A stretch of 64,000 nucleotides of DNA from Lunularia cruciata (Eukaryota > Streptophyta > Marchantiopsida > Lunulariales > Lunulariaceae): the NCBI GenBank assembly GCA_948567375.1, contig OX419759.1, positions 33,519,493 to 33,583,492 of the forward strand, written 5' to 3'. The position numbers and the translations under genes were made by a program. Numbering within the stretch: position 1 is the first letter of the stretch; each line of letters starts with the position of its first letter. The notes under the pieces are model-generated. The model was not told the origin of the DNA and did not search any database. It worked only from the letters and a program-made list of their open reading frames with translations. Positions 45,140 to 56,399 of this stretch are shown one piece after another.

Positions 45140-46172
45140 AGTCTAGAGTGCACAACTTGATGGAAAAATTATTGAGAAATTGAAAGGTGTGGTGGATGAG
45201 TTTCAAGATGTCTTACCTAATGATCTACCCTCAGGATTACCACCAAAAAGGAAAGTAGATCATAAAATTGAGACACTCTTGGGGAAGACATCTCCTTGTA
45301 AGGCCCCATATCGCCTATCACCTCACGAGTTGGAGGAGTGTTAGACTCAAATTGAGGAGATGCTATAGAAAAGGTTCATCCAACCTAACGTATCACCATA
45401 ATGGGCTCTTGTCTTGTTCGTGAAGAAGAAGGATGGTACAATGTGCATGTGCATTGAATATCGGGGTCTCAATCAGCAAACAATTAAGAGCAAATACCCC
45501 TTACCTCGCATGGATAACCTGTTTGATCAACTCCATGGAGCAAGATACTTAACCAAATTGGACTTGCGGAGTAATTACAATCAAATCCAAATTGCAAAGG
45601 AGGATGTGTACAAAACTGCCTTTCAAACTAGGTATGGTCACTTTGAGTATCTTGTGATGCCTTTTGGCCTCACCAATGCATCTACCACTTTCACGAGTCT
45701 TATGAATGACATATTTCATCGACACTTGGATAAGTCTATTATCATCTTCTTGGATGACATCTTAGTATACAATAGCACGATGACAAAACACAAACAACAT
45801 CTACAAGAGGTCCTCCAAATTCTAAGACAAAATCGATTGTACACCAAAATCTCAAAGTGCAAGTTTGGTAAGTTTGAAGTAGACTACTTGGGGCATAGAG
45901 TAAGTGTAAAGGGCATTTAAGTATTGACGGATAAAATAGAGGTCATTCAAAAATGAAATGCCCCAAAAGATCAGACTCAACTCAAGAGCTTTTTGGGGTT
46001 GACAAGATTCTATCATAGATTTGTTAAGGATTTCTCCAAGGTTGCATAACCTTTCACGACACTACTTGGCAAGGGGAAGAAATGGACATGGAGAACCGCA
46101 CAAGAGTTGACCTTTCAAGAATTGGAAGCCACCTTGTTACATGCACCAATCTTGAAGTGGTATGATCTAAAA
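45140..46172 (+). pseudogene. Family B reverse transcriptase
   Basis: The frame 45414-45917 holds [59 protein letters not shown] and the catalytic FLDDILVY, followed by [16 protein letters not shown]. The upstream palm (DLPSGLPPKR) and downstream thumb are broken by stops. Confidence 0.9.
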
Positions 46173-46576
46173 TGTCTATAGAACACCGAGACCAAGGAGA
46201 AAAGTAGGAGAATGGAAATTCACATTGGGACACTTGAATGGGAGAAAAATCTGAATGCCTAGCATGAGCTTTGGCTTTGGTATTCATAGGTAGCATACAA
46301 GGCACTAGAGAAGCTTCTCAAGAAACTTCCTCAAACCATTTTCTTAGAGTGCAAGCCAAGTTAACTAAAAAGCTTCTCAAGAAGCTTCCTTCAAGAAGTG
46401 GCCTACTTGGCATGCAAGCTAAATTATTTAAAAGCTTCTAGAAGCTACTTACTTGAGGTGCAAGCTAAACTAAGCGGGAAGCTTCCTAGATACTTCTAGA
46501 ATATTATAGGCTAATTTGTCTTATGTACTACTTTGTAAGCTCAACTAACTTCATCGCTAAACTCCATATTGTTACA
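46173..46576 (-). repeat. Lone family A LTR
   Basis: About 404 bp in reverse orientation with no internal region on either side, so a solo LTR left by LTR-LTR recombination, or a truncated end. On the minus strand it starts TGTAACAATATGGAG; its far end (46173) is degenerate. It splits family B RNase H between LKWYD and PTKLAIDTSG. Confidence 0.85.
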
Positions 46577-46985
46577 ACATCCAACCAAGTTGGCTATAGA
46601 TACATCAGGCGTAGCAATAGGAGTAGTCCTACAACAAGAGTGGCATGATAGATGGCATCCAATTGCATATTTCTTTCAAAAGTTATTACTAGTAGAGCAC
46701 AACTACCACACTACAAAATGAGAAGAGGTGGCCATCGTTCTAGCAATCAAACATTAGAAGCACTATTTGGGCAAAAATGCATTTGTAGTAGAGATAGACC
46801 ACAAACCTCTAGTCTACCTCAAGATGCAGAAGGATCTATCTAGTCACCAAATTTGGTGTGTAGAGTGGCGACAACACTTCAACATGACAATCACCTACAT
46901 GGAAGGTAAGAAGCAACTTGTAGATGCATTCACCCGCATGCCAATGACAAACAACTTGGTGATAGAGGTTAAGATCAACCGTGAA
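46577..46985 (+). pseudogene. Family B RNase H
   Basis: Peptides KLAIDTSGVAIGVVLQQEW, FVVEIDHKPLVYLKMQKDLS, RRQHF-type end and TYMEGKKQLVDAFTRMP (the xxNxxADALSR motif altered to VDAFTR). One stop near 46720 breaks the frame. Confidence 0.9.
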
Positions 46986-47029
46986 TTTTGGCCAAAGATT
47001 TTGTCTACTACAAAACCTAATCCACAAAT

Positions 47030-48218
47030 TGTAGAAGCGCAATCATCCAAAGGTATCACCCGCACCCAAGGACTCACCTTTCATGATGGTAGATTATGGA
47101 TTCCAAAGGTGCCAAAATTATGCATCATCATTCTAACAGAATGTCATGATTCGACCATTCTAGGTCATGTTGGAGTGTATAAGACCTTGGATGTAATCCA
47201 TCGCCATTACTTCTTGGTCCAAGATGAGGAATGACGTGATGGACTACGTGCGCAACTGCCTATTTTGTCAACAGAACAAAACTTCTAATCAAGCTCCTGT
47301 AGGGCTCCTTCAACCTCTCCCCACTCCTATCTAACATTGGGAACAAGTGAGTATGGATCTCGTCTGTAGATTACCCAAGACTACCTTAGGGTTTGACGCC
47401 ATCGTGGTCTTTGTGGACCAGCTTAGCAAAATGATTCATGTACGCCTTACCACCAAGGATGTGACCGCTCCACAACTAGCTCAATTATATTTAGATATAG
47501 TCTTCTCTCACCATGGCTTGTCTAGAGTACTCATCACCGATAAATGCACTCAATTTACCAATTTGTTTTGGCAAACACTCTTTGGTTTCTTCAAAACTAA
47601 GTTGGCCATATCCACAACTTACCACACATAAACAAATAGACAAACAGAGTGAGCTAATCGCACAATTAAAGACATGTTATGCACCTTCACCTTAGAAGAG
47701 CAAGAAAGGTGGGACACCCTACTCCCGTTGGTGAAATTTGCTTACAATAATTTTGTGAATGCATCCACCCAAGTCACTCCATTCTTCCTCATGTATGGTG
47801 AGCATCCCTTCACACCTTCTAGCTTGATGAAAATCCGTCCAGTGACTACCAAAGTCTATGCAATCAACACATTTGTTTCTAAAATCCAACAAGGTGTGAA
47901 AAGTGCTAAGCACAGATTACAAATTGCGCAAAATTGACAAAAGCAATATGCTGATGCACACCGTAAGCACATAGAGTTCAATGTTGAGAATCAAGTGTGA
48001 CCATCAACAACCAACCTCACCTTAGTTATACCTCGTAAGCTCAGATTAACAACCAACCTCATATTAATTGGACCTCATAAGTTCAAATATCATTTTATTG
48101 AGTATTTCTTGATTCTTTGTCGAATCAGTGTTGTGGTCTATCACCTTAAGTTACAACGACCCATAAAGATCAATCAAATATTCTATATTTCACTATTATG
48201 CAAATATGCCCCCATCAA
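47030..48218 (+). pseudogene. Family B integrase and 3' end, truncated
   Basis: Zinc-binding part (HVGVYKTLDVIHRHYF, RNCLFCQQNKTSNQAPVG), catalytic core VSMDLVCRLPKT, VLITDKCTQFTNLFW and NRTIKDMLC, then ASTQVTPFFLMYGEHPF. The end matches 20672-21060 inverted (a VxYHLKL-type peptide). No B 3' LTR follows: the element stops at about 48218 against inverted ROCO sequence. Confidence 0.85.
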
Positions 48219-48615
48219 GGGTTGTAAACAAACAAGGAGTGGTTGACGTGCATCTCTATATCTCTTTCATGATTCTAGTATACATCTTGAAGGCGGAGCT
48301 CCAAATGACTATGGGCTTGGGACAAATTGTACCAGAGCTTGGTGACCTTGAGGCACCTCTACTAATTGGAATTGCCAACTTCATTGCGCAAAAGTTCCAA
48401 CCAGACGAGAGTTGACATGCACTCAAACGAACGAGCCCCGGTCCTCCATGAAAGATAAGCTTGAACCACCCCTCCGGATAGATATTGCGACCTCTTCCAA
48501 ATGCACAAAGTTAAATACTGCAATCTAAAGGACGGTTGCTATGCGTGGCTATGCCAGCAGTGCATGCTCAAGGGTATGAGAAACAATACATTTAGATTGT
48601 ATTTGAGCCAGCCCA
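48219..48615 (+). pseudogene. Inverted ROCO C-terminal fragment
   Basis: Plus strand reads NKQGVVDVHLYISFMILVYILK, MTMGLGQIVPELGDLEAPL and IANFIAQKFQPDES, then frameshifts into the GYAWLC region. It matches the C-terminal domain of the minus-strand gene (8888-7416) and is closest to 54405-54020. It is the left end of a large inverted repeat. Confidence 0.85.
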
Positions 48616-49594
48616 CATGATTTATACCTAACGTTAGATCTAGATATGGGATTAGTGAAGCCAATGGAAGTCTACTGTACAACTCCACAGCATTCCACAA
48701 TATTTCAGCGACTCGCAAGCTCATGTTGTTTGCACCAAGTCCTGGCCAGTTCAAACTGCAAACCTAATGCCCCATCATGATACGTAACTGACATATGCAT
48801 CAAACGGCTACGAAAGTGCAAGCCAACAATTTGCTACGACTCCTGCGGGAACGAATCCCTAACTGTGAAAATGGGAGTAAAACATTAACGTCAATGTTCT
48901 CACCCGAGGTTTCCATCTGTCGTACTTGTTACAAAAGGCTAACATATGCCACCGTTTCGATCACACTTTGATGCTCCTGATTTGGAGGACGTTCGTAGAC
49001 ACATCACTATCTACCAAGACAAGTCTACAGGAGAGCCTCAGGCTAGGAATGCTTCCCCTCTTGGTGAGTAGAGAAATAACGATGAGAGCTGTCAGGTGTC
49101 CGAAACAAACGTTATTATCTCTTACTGTTTCCACTATCAAACTCTCTTACAACAGTCTCAACGTACTCTGTTATCATGATATCTCAAAGCACTTGAATAT
49201 CCAGACTATTGGTGCTTAGAATACCCTGTATGACCAGATCAATACAAAGGGAAGCGCCCACCGTAACCTCATAAAGACAATATATCAAAAGGGATACCTT
49301 CCTGATCTAACTTTTAAAGTTTTAAGTTCTATTGTCCTACTGAACGAGACTTCTCCTGCAACACAACTTTTAAAAGTGCGTCTTAGAAGCTCATTTTGTT
49401 GAAGCTCATGTTCAAAATCGAACCTTTGGTCTAAGGTTTTGGACCTGTAACCTGTCCGAGTGCCCCGCAAAATGATACATTCGATGCAGCCAGACAACCT
49501 CTGCTGAATTCAGGATAAATTCAATCTGCGCTAAATTTCTGCTCGTAATTATTGTTCTCCTGTACACATTCTGGTCAGTGATAATACCAGGGGG
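48219..49594 (+). repeat. Left arm of a 1.37-kb inverted repeat
   Basis: Reverse complement of 53046-54408 over its whole length: ROCO C-terminal end, ROCO 3' flank, cassette and part of the X unit. Boundary blocks are AATTGCCAACTTCATTGCGCA and ACCAGGGGGTT. Confidence 0.85.
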
Positions 49595-50200
49595 TTGTTT
49601 CGGGTCAGCTCGAAGGGGTAAAGAAGAGCACTGTGGCGTCGTTTCCTCCTAGTACTGCAGCCCTTTGGAGTCCGGATCCTTAGAATCTCCACTTGCTATA
49701 AGCTTTTATGGAATTTCAAGCTGCTTCGAATACTGCGATGGAGTCAAGACAAGTCTGTCATCATAGTGATCATATGTTCACTGAAAACTCCAACTAAGAC
49801 TAGTTGAGGTAGCAGAGACCACGACCAATGGAGCGACTGAAGTTCAATCAACGTGAATAATCTGCGGGAGAGAAATGGAGGGAATAGATGCGTCAGAACC
49901 ACCAGCTTCTTGCTCACCAGCGATGGGCGAACTTGCGGACAGAAGATCGAAGTCTTTCCGACTATCGAAGTTATAGCGCCTCCGTCGCTTAAGCCTACCG
50001 CAATCTGTGGATGGGTGACGGATTGAGAAGCTTGATTTAAATTTGAACTAGGAATCGAGAGAACCCAAGAGAGATCCCCTCCATTTCGAAATTTCAAATA
50101 GCTGTGCTCCTGGCAAATTAATGTTCTTTCGTGTGAGAGGCACGTTCCTGGGTACCGGGTATCCCCCGTTGACCTATATACTGTGAACGAGATATGCACA
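49595..50200 (-). other. X-unit 5' region, inverted
   Basis: The minus strand 50180-49740 matches 726-1090 and 49735-49600 matches 2680-2830, so the inverted segment extends beyond the inverted-repeat arm. An open frame of 159 codons lies here, but it covers a region that in the other copy is not open, so I do not call a gene. Confidence 0.5.
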
Positions 50201-50212
50201 ATATGGTGTATA

Positions 50213-51011
50213 TCAACAAACATACCTGCAGTTACCTCGTATACAATCGAGTGAAAAAGGATCCCCTTTGATTACTTTTCTGGTGTGCGGAGCTGAGAGC
50301 AAGCTGTGAGGACGTCGAAGATTTTGACTCAGTTTCTCATGCTCAGTGGAACTGCCTTTGCCTTTCTTTGCATCATCAAGCTTCACAACGCGTCTATACG
50401 AGCATGAGACCGGCATGATAAAGATAAAGAAATACATGTTCGTTTTTCTTGTGGAGTTCTCTGATATAAATGTCTCACTTCTTTAAATTTCAACGCATCC
50501 AAATCCGAGAAGGCGGACCAGGAAACATCCTGCCCAAAGAAAGAATACTAAAGTTGTCACAGGACAGTAAATGATTTACAGTAGAGTTCTCCAGTTCTCT
50601 GTGTAACACCACCGTAACTCTGTAGATGGCAACATCGTCAAACGTATATAACCTAGGATCCTTACGGTCTCGATGCAGGCATGTGTACGGATCTATATAC
50701 CGTGCCAAAACATACCTCCCAGTTATCATCGAATGAACTCAAGCAGCACTTGTCCATTTCCCCAATCGGCATTCCTTTGAGCTCCACTTTCATTTTACCC
50801 TAAGTTTTGAAATAAGTTTCAGGGCTCTCGACAGCACACAGGGTGATCCGCTGCCCCAGCGGCGGAAATATTTCATAAACGGCCCACGGGTACTCGGGAA
50901 TGCTATGCATCTCAGAAGTGCTTCACGACGATTAACGGAAAAAGTCCCACGATTCCAGATTCTTGCTAGGCCTGGTTGCATGCACCACAGCTGGGCTTTG
51001 TGGTTCGCCAC
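50213..51011 (-). other. Possible unrecognised coding region
   Basis: Three successive minus-strand open frames: about 51011-50790 (MANHKAQLWCMQPGLARI), 50729-50490 (YVLARYIDPYTCLHRDRKD, LYTFDDVAIYRVTVVLHREL) and 50437-50213. Their composition is protein-like, but I recognise no family and no second copy is in the window. Could be exons of a single unknown gene or chance frames. Confidence 0.25.
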
Positions 51012-51653
51012 AGTATGATTCGCACGCTAATTAGCACGAAACTCCGCGGTATTTTTAGAAAGCTCGATGCACATCTTATGTATGAAACTCCTGTGAGAAA
51101 TCAAATCTCACTTTGAGGATTTCAGATCTTCTACTCGACACTTCCCATCTTCGGGGGCCACCTTTTCGGAGTTCTGTGCACATGAGGTGATTCCTTAGTA
51201 GATGAAAACATTACGCAGAATTGCCAAGTTCATGCGGCCCATTGCGAGACTGGGTCAAGCTCCTCTCCAATTTGCATGTACAAACCGGCGATGGTTTCCA
51301 GACGGGCAAACTACGATTTCCGGCCAGATTGGAAGACATTTAGGGAACAAATATGACCTTTCAGCGCGCAAAATCTGTTAGCAATTTTCATTTGGTCTGT
51401 GTCATTCAGATTACCGAATCTCTTGGCCAGCTAACGACGTCTAGGACTCATCAGGTGGTGACCATATGAAAACTAATAAACTAACCCATGCAGCAACGCT
51501 CAGAAATTGTTCAACAATCGAATCTTCTTCAGAGCGACTCCATATGGATATGGAGTTCGACGACTATGGATAATACAGGTTTGACGGATGCTACGTGGAA
51601 ATCACCGAGAAAGAATTACAAATATTAATTTATTGAGAAGCCGGTGACTTACA
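51012..51653. other. No gene recognised
   Basis: Mixed-composition sequence with short frames only. I see no repeat or domain. Confidence 0.4.
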
Positions 51654-51986
51654 ATGGCTGCTACTCAAGAGCAAGGGAGTAGTGTAGAGCTACATCAACG
51701 TCCAAAGAGAGGAGTTCTCCTCCCCCCAGTGGTAGTGAGAGGGGCATCTATCGGAATAGCATATATCGGAATAGTCCGGAAAGAGCCGGGTCAACCAGTG
51801 AGCTCTGTACAAAGCTCCCACAACAAGCATGACCAAGAGAGCCAGTGTGCCGAATTCCTCAACATGCCGATGGAGATGGTGAGTTGCCTCGTGCCAGTTG
51901 CAATGTGCGCGGACTGGCGAACGGTGACGAAGGACCGGCGCGTTGTGCTGCTTCTCTTGTTCACAGGAACGATGGTCTCCTCTTGA
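51654..51986 (+). CDS. Unknown 110-codon open frame
   Basis: ATG start MAATQEQGSSVELHQRPKRG, then LLPPVVVRGAS, and a hydrophobic end VVLLLLFTG. The ATG has a reasonable plant context (ACAATGGCT). No family recognised, no copy elsewhere. May be a first exon or spurious. Confidence 0.25.
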   Translation: MAATQEQGSSVELHQRPKRGVLLPPVVVRGASIGIAYIGIVRKEPGQPVSSVQSSHNKHDQESQCAEFLNMPMEMVSCLVPVAMCADWRTVTKDRRVVLLLLFTGTMVSS

Positions 51987-52099
51987 GCCATTTTCATCTT
52001 CTCGGAGTCGTCCATTCTAGCCTCCTGGTGTTCATAAACATTCTAGGACGCTTCACCTGTCACTTCACTTGAGTTTCATGTTTGTAACGTTCTTGAATC

Positions 52100-52990
52100 T
52101 GCGTCCAATCTACGACTCTGAGAAAGACCGTCTTTCCGAAGAAAGTGTGTAGTTTTGCAATTGTTGGTTATCTGTTCACGTTAGTCTCACCAACGGCCAA
52201 AGTGTACGGTGCCTAGATTGAGTCAACTCCGCTAAACTTTCATACGTTGAGGTTGGTTAGAAGCGATTCGCTTGTAATTTTTGACAACAGCGTCGTGATT
52301 AGCAGAGCTTCCCTTATGGAATTTGGGATTTGACAGTGGTAGTTGCCGACTCCTACCAAGAAGTTGAAACAGTCCTGATAAGATCAAACCCTTCTCAATG
52401 CGATATCTAAATCTTGCAAATCAACAGGGATGTCCGGAATGCAATGACTAACCTTCACAGATTTCCTAACGTACGATCGAATTGAGTTAGCAGTCAATTC
52501 TTTGTCATAACACTGTTCCGCAACAATAGAAATCAACCATGTCCCTGTCACAGCCTGCCTAATTAAAAAATTTCTGCGGTAGTCAACTCTATCATCCGCA
52601 ACCCGAATAAAGTGAAGTTTGTTTTCAGGTAACGTACGATCGAATTGAGTTAGCAGTCAATTCTTTGTCATAACACTGTTCCGCAACAATAGAAATCAAC
52701 CATGTCCCTGTCACAGCCTGCCTAATAAAAAAAGTTCTGCGGTAGTGAACTCTATCCTCCGCAACCTGAATAAAGTGAAGTTTGTTTTCAGGTCTGTCAC
52801 AGTATGCAATCACCTCTTGGTTGGCCCGAAAGATGTCGTCCACCTCTGCTTTTATCACAAAGAGCAGCATATGTCATGTTGGCATGTCTGCATGAGTGAT
52901 GTCGTCCACCTCTCCTTTTATTACAAAGAGCGGCATATGTCATGTTTGCATGGTTGCACACCACGAACAAGAGAATTTGAACTTGGTAAT
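52100..52990 (-). pseudogene. Unknown gene remnant with tandem exon duplication
   Basis: The minus strand reads AEVDDIFRANQEVIAYCDRP, ENKLHFIQVAEDRVHYRR, VTGTWLISIVAEQCYDKEL and TANSIRSYV; a second copy of the last 54 residues follows and continues KSVKVSHCIPDIPVDLQDLD. Further on (52350-52180) NFLVGVGNYHCQIP and ITTLLSKITSES are readable. The segment 52468-52630 is a tandem copy of 52631-52793 (163 bp, so the duplication shifts the frame by one). I do not recognise the protein. Confidence 0.4.
52468..52793. repeat. 163-bp tandem duplication
   Basis: Two adjacent copies from AACGTACGATCGAATTGAG to GTTTTCAGGT with a handful of differences. A second short tandem repeat (about 68 bp, GATGTCGTCCACCTCT) lies at 52828-52950 in the same remnant. 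Confidence 0.9.
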
Positions 52991-53045
52991 AATGTCAGGC
53001 TCTCATCTAGTAACGGTTGTTGTTTGTTGTTGGACGGAATGTGGA

Positions 53046-54408
53046 ACCCCCTGGTATTATCACTGACCATACTGTAGACAGGAGAACAATAATAACGAGC
53101 ACAAATTTAGCGCAGATTGAATTTATCCTGAATTCAGCAGAGGTTGTCTGGCTGCATCGAATGTACCATTTTGCACGGCACTCGGTCAGGTTACACGTCC
53201 AAAACGTTAGACCAAAGGTTCGGTTTTGAACATGAGCTTCAACAAAATGAGCTTCTAAGACGCACTTTTAAAAGTTGTGTTGCAGGAGAAGTCTCAGTCA
53301 GTAGTAGGACAATAGAATTTAAAACCTTAAAGGTTAGATCAGGAAGGTATCCCTTTTGATATATTGTCTTTATGAGGCTACGGTGGGCGCTTCCCTTTGT
53401 ATTGATCTGGTCATACAGAGTATTCTAGGCACCAAAAGTCTGGATATTCAAGTGCTTTGAGATATCATGATAGCAGAGTACGTTGAGACTGTTGTAAGAG
53501 AGTTTGATAGTGGAAACAGGAAGAGATGATAACGTTCGTTTCGGACACCTGACAGCTCTCATCGTTATTTCTCTACTCACCAAGAGGGGAAGCATTCCTA
53601 GCCTGAGGCTCTCCTGTAGACTTGTCTTGGTAGATAGTGGTGTGTCTACGAACGTCCTCAAATCAGGAGCATCCAGTGTGATCGAAACGGTGGCATATGT
53701 TAGCCTTTTGTAACAAGTACGACAGATGGAAACCTCGGGTGAGAACATTGACGTTAATGTTTTACTCCCATTTTCACAGTTCGGGATTCGTTCCCGCAGG
53801 AGTCATAGCAAATTGTTAGCTTGCACTTCATAGCCGTTTGATGCATATGTCAGTTACGTATCATGATGGGGCATTAGGTTTGCAGTTTGAACTGGCCAGG
53901 ACTTGGTGCAGACAACATGAGCTTGCGAGTCGCTGAAATATTGTGGAATGTGTGTGGAGTTGTAAAGTAGACTTCCATTGGCTTCAGTAATCTCAGATCT
54001 AGATCTAACGTTAGGTACATCATGTGGGCTGGCTCAAATACAATCTAAATGTATTGTTTCTCATACCCTTGAGCATGCACTGCTGGCATAGCCACGCATA
54101 GCAACCGTCCTTTAGATTGCGGTATTTAACTTTGTGCATTTGGAAGAGGTCGCAATATCTACCCCGGAGGTGTGGTTCAAGCTTATCTCTCATGCAGGGC
54201 TCGTTCGTTTGAGTGCGTGTCAACTCTCGTCAGGTTGGAACTTCTGCGCAATGAAGTTGGCAATTCCAATTGGTAGAGCTGCCTCAAGGTCGCCAAGCTC
54301 TGGTACAACTTGTCCCAAGCCCACAGTCATCTGGAGCCCCGCCTTCAAGCTGTATACTAGGATCGTGAGCGAGATGACAGAGATGCGCGTCAACCACTCC
54401 TTGTTTGC
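53046..54408. repeat. Right arm of the inverted repeat
   Basis: Reverse complement of 48219-49594. In the order read here: X-unit part, 3'-flank cassette, ROCO 3' flank and ROCO C-terminal fragment. Confidence 0.85.
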
Positions 54409-54515
54409 TTTCGTCAGTCATCTCAAAACCGTCCTGGCCTTCAACAATATGATTTCCAGTCGCGGACGGGCTTCCCAAACAATACAGTCGCAGTGGCTTT
54501 ATGCAGTTTGGTCTC
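54020..54515 (-). pseudogene. ROCO C-terminal fragment
   Basis: Two frames: 54223-54020 (MRDKLEPHLRGRYCDLFQMH, GCYAWLCQQCMLKGM) and, in other frames up to 54515, the KQGVVDAHL and GLGTSCTRAW stretch that aligns with the GLGQVVPELG region after a frame change. The upstream end joins unit C at about 54515, so the coiled coil and all other domains are missing. Confidence 0.85.
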
Positions 54516-56035
54516 ATGCCACATGATCGGATTTCCAGATAGAAGCTGGAGTCAGTGTTGAAATACGTTTTGGCTCGCACATGATCTGTGCCAGAGGAAG
54601 TTTGTCTTTATTAAGCTGCCCTACTTCTACAATGAAAGGTGTGCCGATGAGGATGTTCACCAATGAAAGGATGCACATACCGAACATACTGCTAGCATTA
54701 TTGCTAGCAGTAGTAGCTTTGCGGTCGACGAAATCAATGTAATCTGTATCACGATTCCAACCTTTCACGGATTAGAGTGTTATACAGGGGAGGACAAAGT
54801 ACATAGCAGCCAGCTTTTTATTGAGTTCCAGTCACTAGTGAAGACTTTACCGTGGACATAAATAAGGTAGTAGCATAATTGCAATTCGTTTGCTTGCCTC
54901 AGGGTGTCCTAACTGAAAATATTAACCCAATTTACCCATTTGGTCTTGCAGGGTTACGAAGGAAGTTCAAGCAGATGCGTGCTGCGTAGATTTGGAAAGG
55001 TGTTGCCCCTACTTCTACGAGCTAGGCTTGAGGTTATCTGCTATGTTAGACTTGATTTTATTGATATAAGCAATTTACTTTTGTTCAGGCCAGTTGTTGC
55101 AGCGTGTAATTGCCAGCCTCTGTCGAGCAATATCAATGTGTCAATCGCTTTGGCTGGTTACAGATCGTTAGACTCCACACTGGGATCGTGTTTACTCTAC
55201 TGCCTTCAAGGACGCTACAAGGAAATGCTATGCAAGGCTCACACCGTTGCTCTTACTACAAACCCTAAATTTTTGTCACTGTTCCTTAAAGAAGAGATTG
55301 AACGTATGTATCAACAGCTTTGGGATTTGATGTCGGACGAGAACTCCATTGGCTGATAATGCTTGACATGAGGACCAGGATATGATAAAGAACGATCTGG
55401 CTCTGGAATCACTACGATACTTGGGAGTAGAATTGGCTGTAACATCTACCATCTAGAGACTAACTTAGTTGGAGGTTACAGTTAACATTTAACTACTGTG
55501 ATGACAGAGTTGATTTTACTTCATCGCAGTATTCGAAGCAGCTCGAGATTCCATAAAAGCTTATAAGAAGTGGAGAGATTTCAAGGATCCAGGCTCCAGA
55601 GGCTCTACAATGCTCTTCTCTCCCCCTTTGAATTGACTTGAACTACCATCGTGCTGTCATCACTGATTACAATCATAGACAGTAGAGGCAATAATCACGA
55701 GCAGAAAATTAGCGTTGATTCAATTTTTCCTGAACTCAGCAGAGGTTGCGTCTGGTTGCACCGAATATATCATTTGGCACAGCACTCGGACAGGTTACAA
55801 GACCAGAACGTTAGACCAAAGGGTTTGAACACGAGGTCCTCAACAAGATGAGCTTCTAAATCACAATTTCAAAATCTGTGTTCCAGGAGAAGTCTCAGTC
55901 AGTAGAAGAAGATTAGAACCAAGAAACTTGTCCCTTTGACATATTGTGTATATGAGGTTATGGTGGGCGCTTCCACATGTACTGATCTGGTAATACAGGG
56001 TATTCCAGGTACTCCGAGTGTGGATCTGCAGGAGA
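54515..56035 (+). repeat. Duplicated unit, copy C
   Basis: Matches 1685-3210 and 4730-6315. It ends at about 56035 inside the 3'-flank cassette (after GTGTGGATCTGCAGGAG), where the similarity stops and a non-homologous stretch with the LRR pseudogene begins. Confidence 0.7.
54951..55356 (+). CDS. X open reading frame, copy 3 (longest, open)
   Basis: Best preserved copy of X: about 135 codons from GYEGSSSRCVLRRFGKVL through QPLSSNINVSIALAGYRS, LYCLQGRYKEMLCKAHTVAL and TTNPKFLSLFLKEEIERMYQ to WDLMSDENSIG and TGA. It follows an acceptor-like TTGGTCTTGCAG (54939-54950), so it may be a last exon and the start is unknown. The charged end suggests a helix. No family recognised. Confidence 0.4.
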
Positions 56036-56399
56036 TTAGATGCATTTGGACATCACAAATCATCGGCACCACCGTCAAGGTGATTAGTGAAAAGGTCACA
56101 CAGAGCAAAACCTTTTACAGAGGCTATTATAAATTGAATGGTGTTGCCACCCTTATGAGGCAAGGGTGGAAAAATGGAAAAAGGCTTCACAATACCAAAG
56201 TCGTGCAGTGTCATCTTGGCCTTGTCATGGGTGTGCAATAGCAAAAACTTGGGTGGCATTAGCAATTCCTTCTATGATTGTTTCCGTAAAGTGCAAGAAG
56301 TTCCTTGTCGAAACAACAATGTGTATCCATGTTAGACAAACCTGTCTATTTTAGACAATGTGTTAAGTGCAGGAAGTTCCTTGTCTAAACATTGTCACC
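56036..56399. other. No gene recognised; short direct repeat
   Basis: Contains two copies of AAGTGCA-GAAGTTCCTTGTC (about 56291-56312 and 56366-56387). Otherwise no structure seen. Confidence 0.4.

Noticed and set aside
46173-46576. Full third family A element at this place
   Set aside because: Only an LTR is present; RNase H of family B continues directly on both sides.
49744-50223. 159-codon minus-strand open frame
   Set aside because: It covers a duplicated segment that is not open in the other copy (720-1100), so the frame is not conserved.
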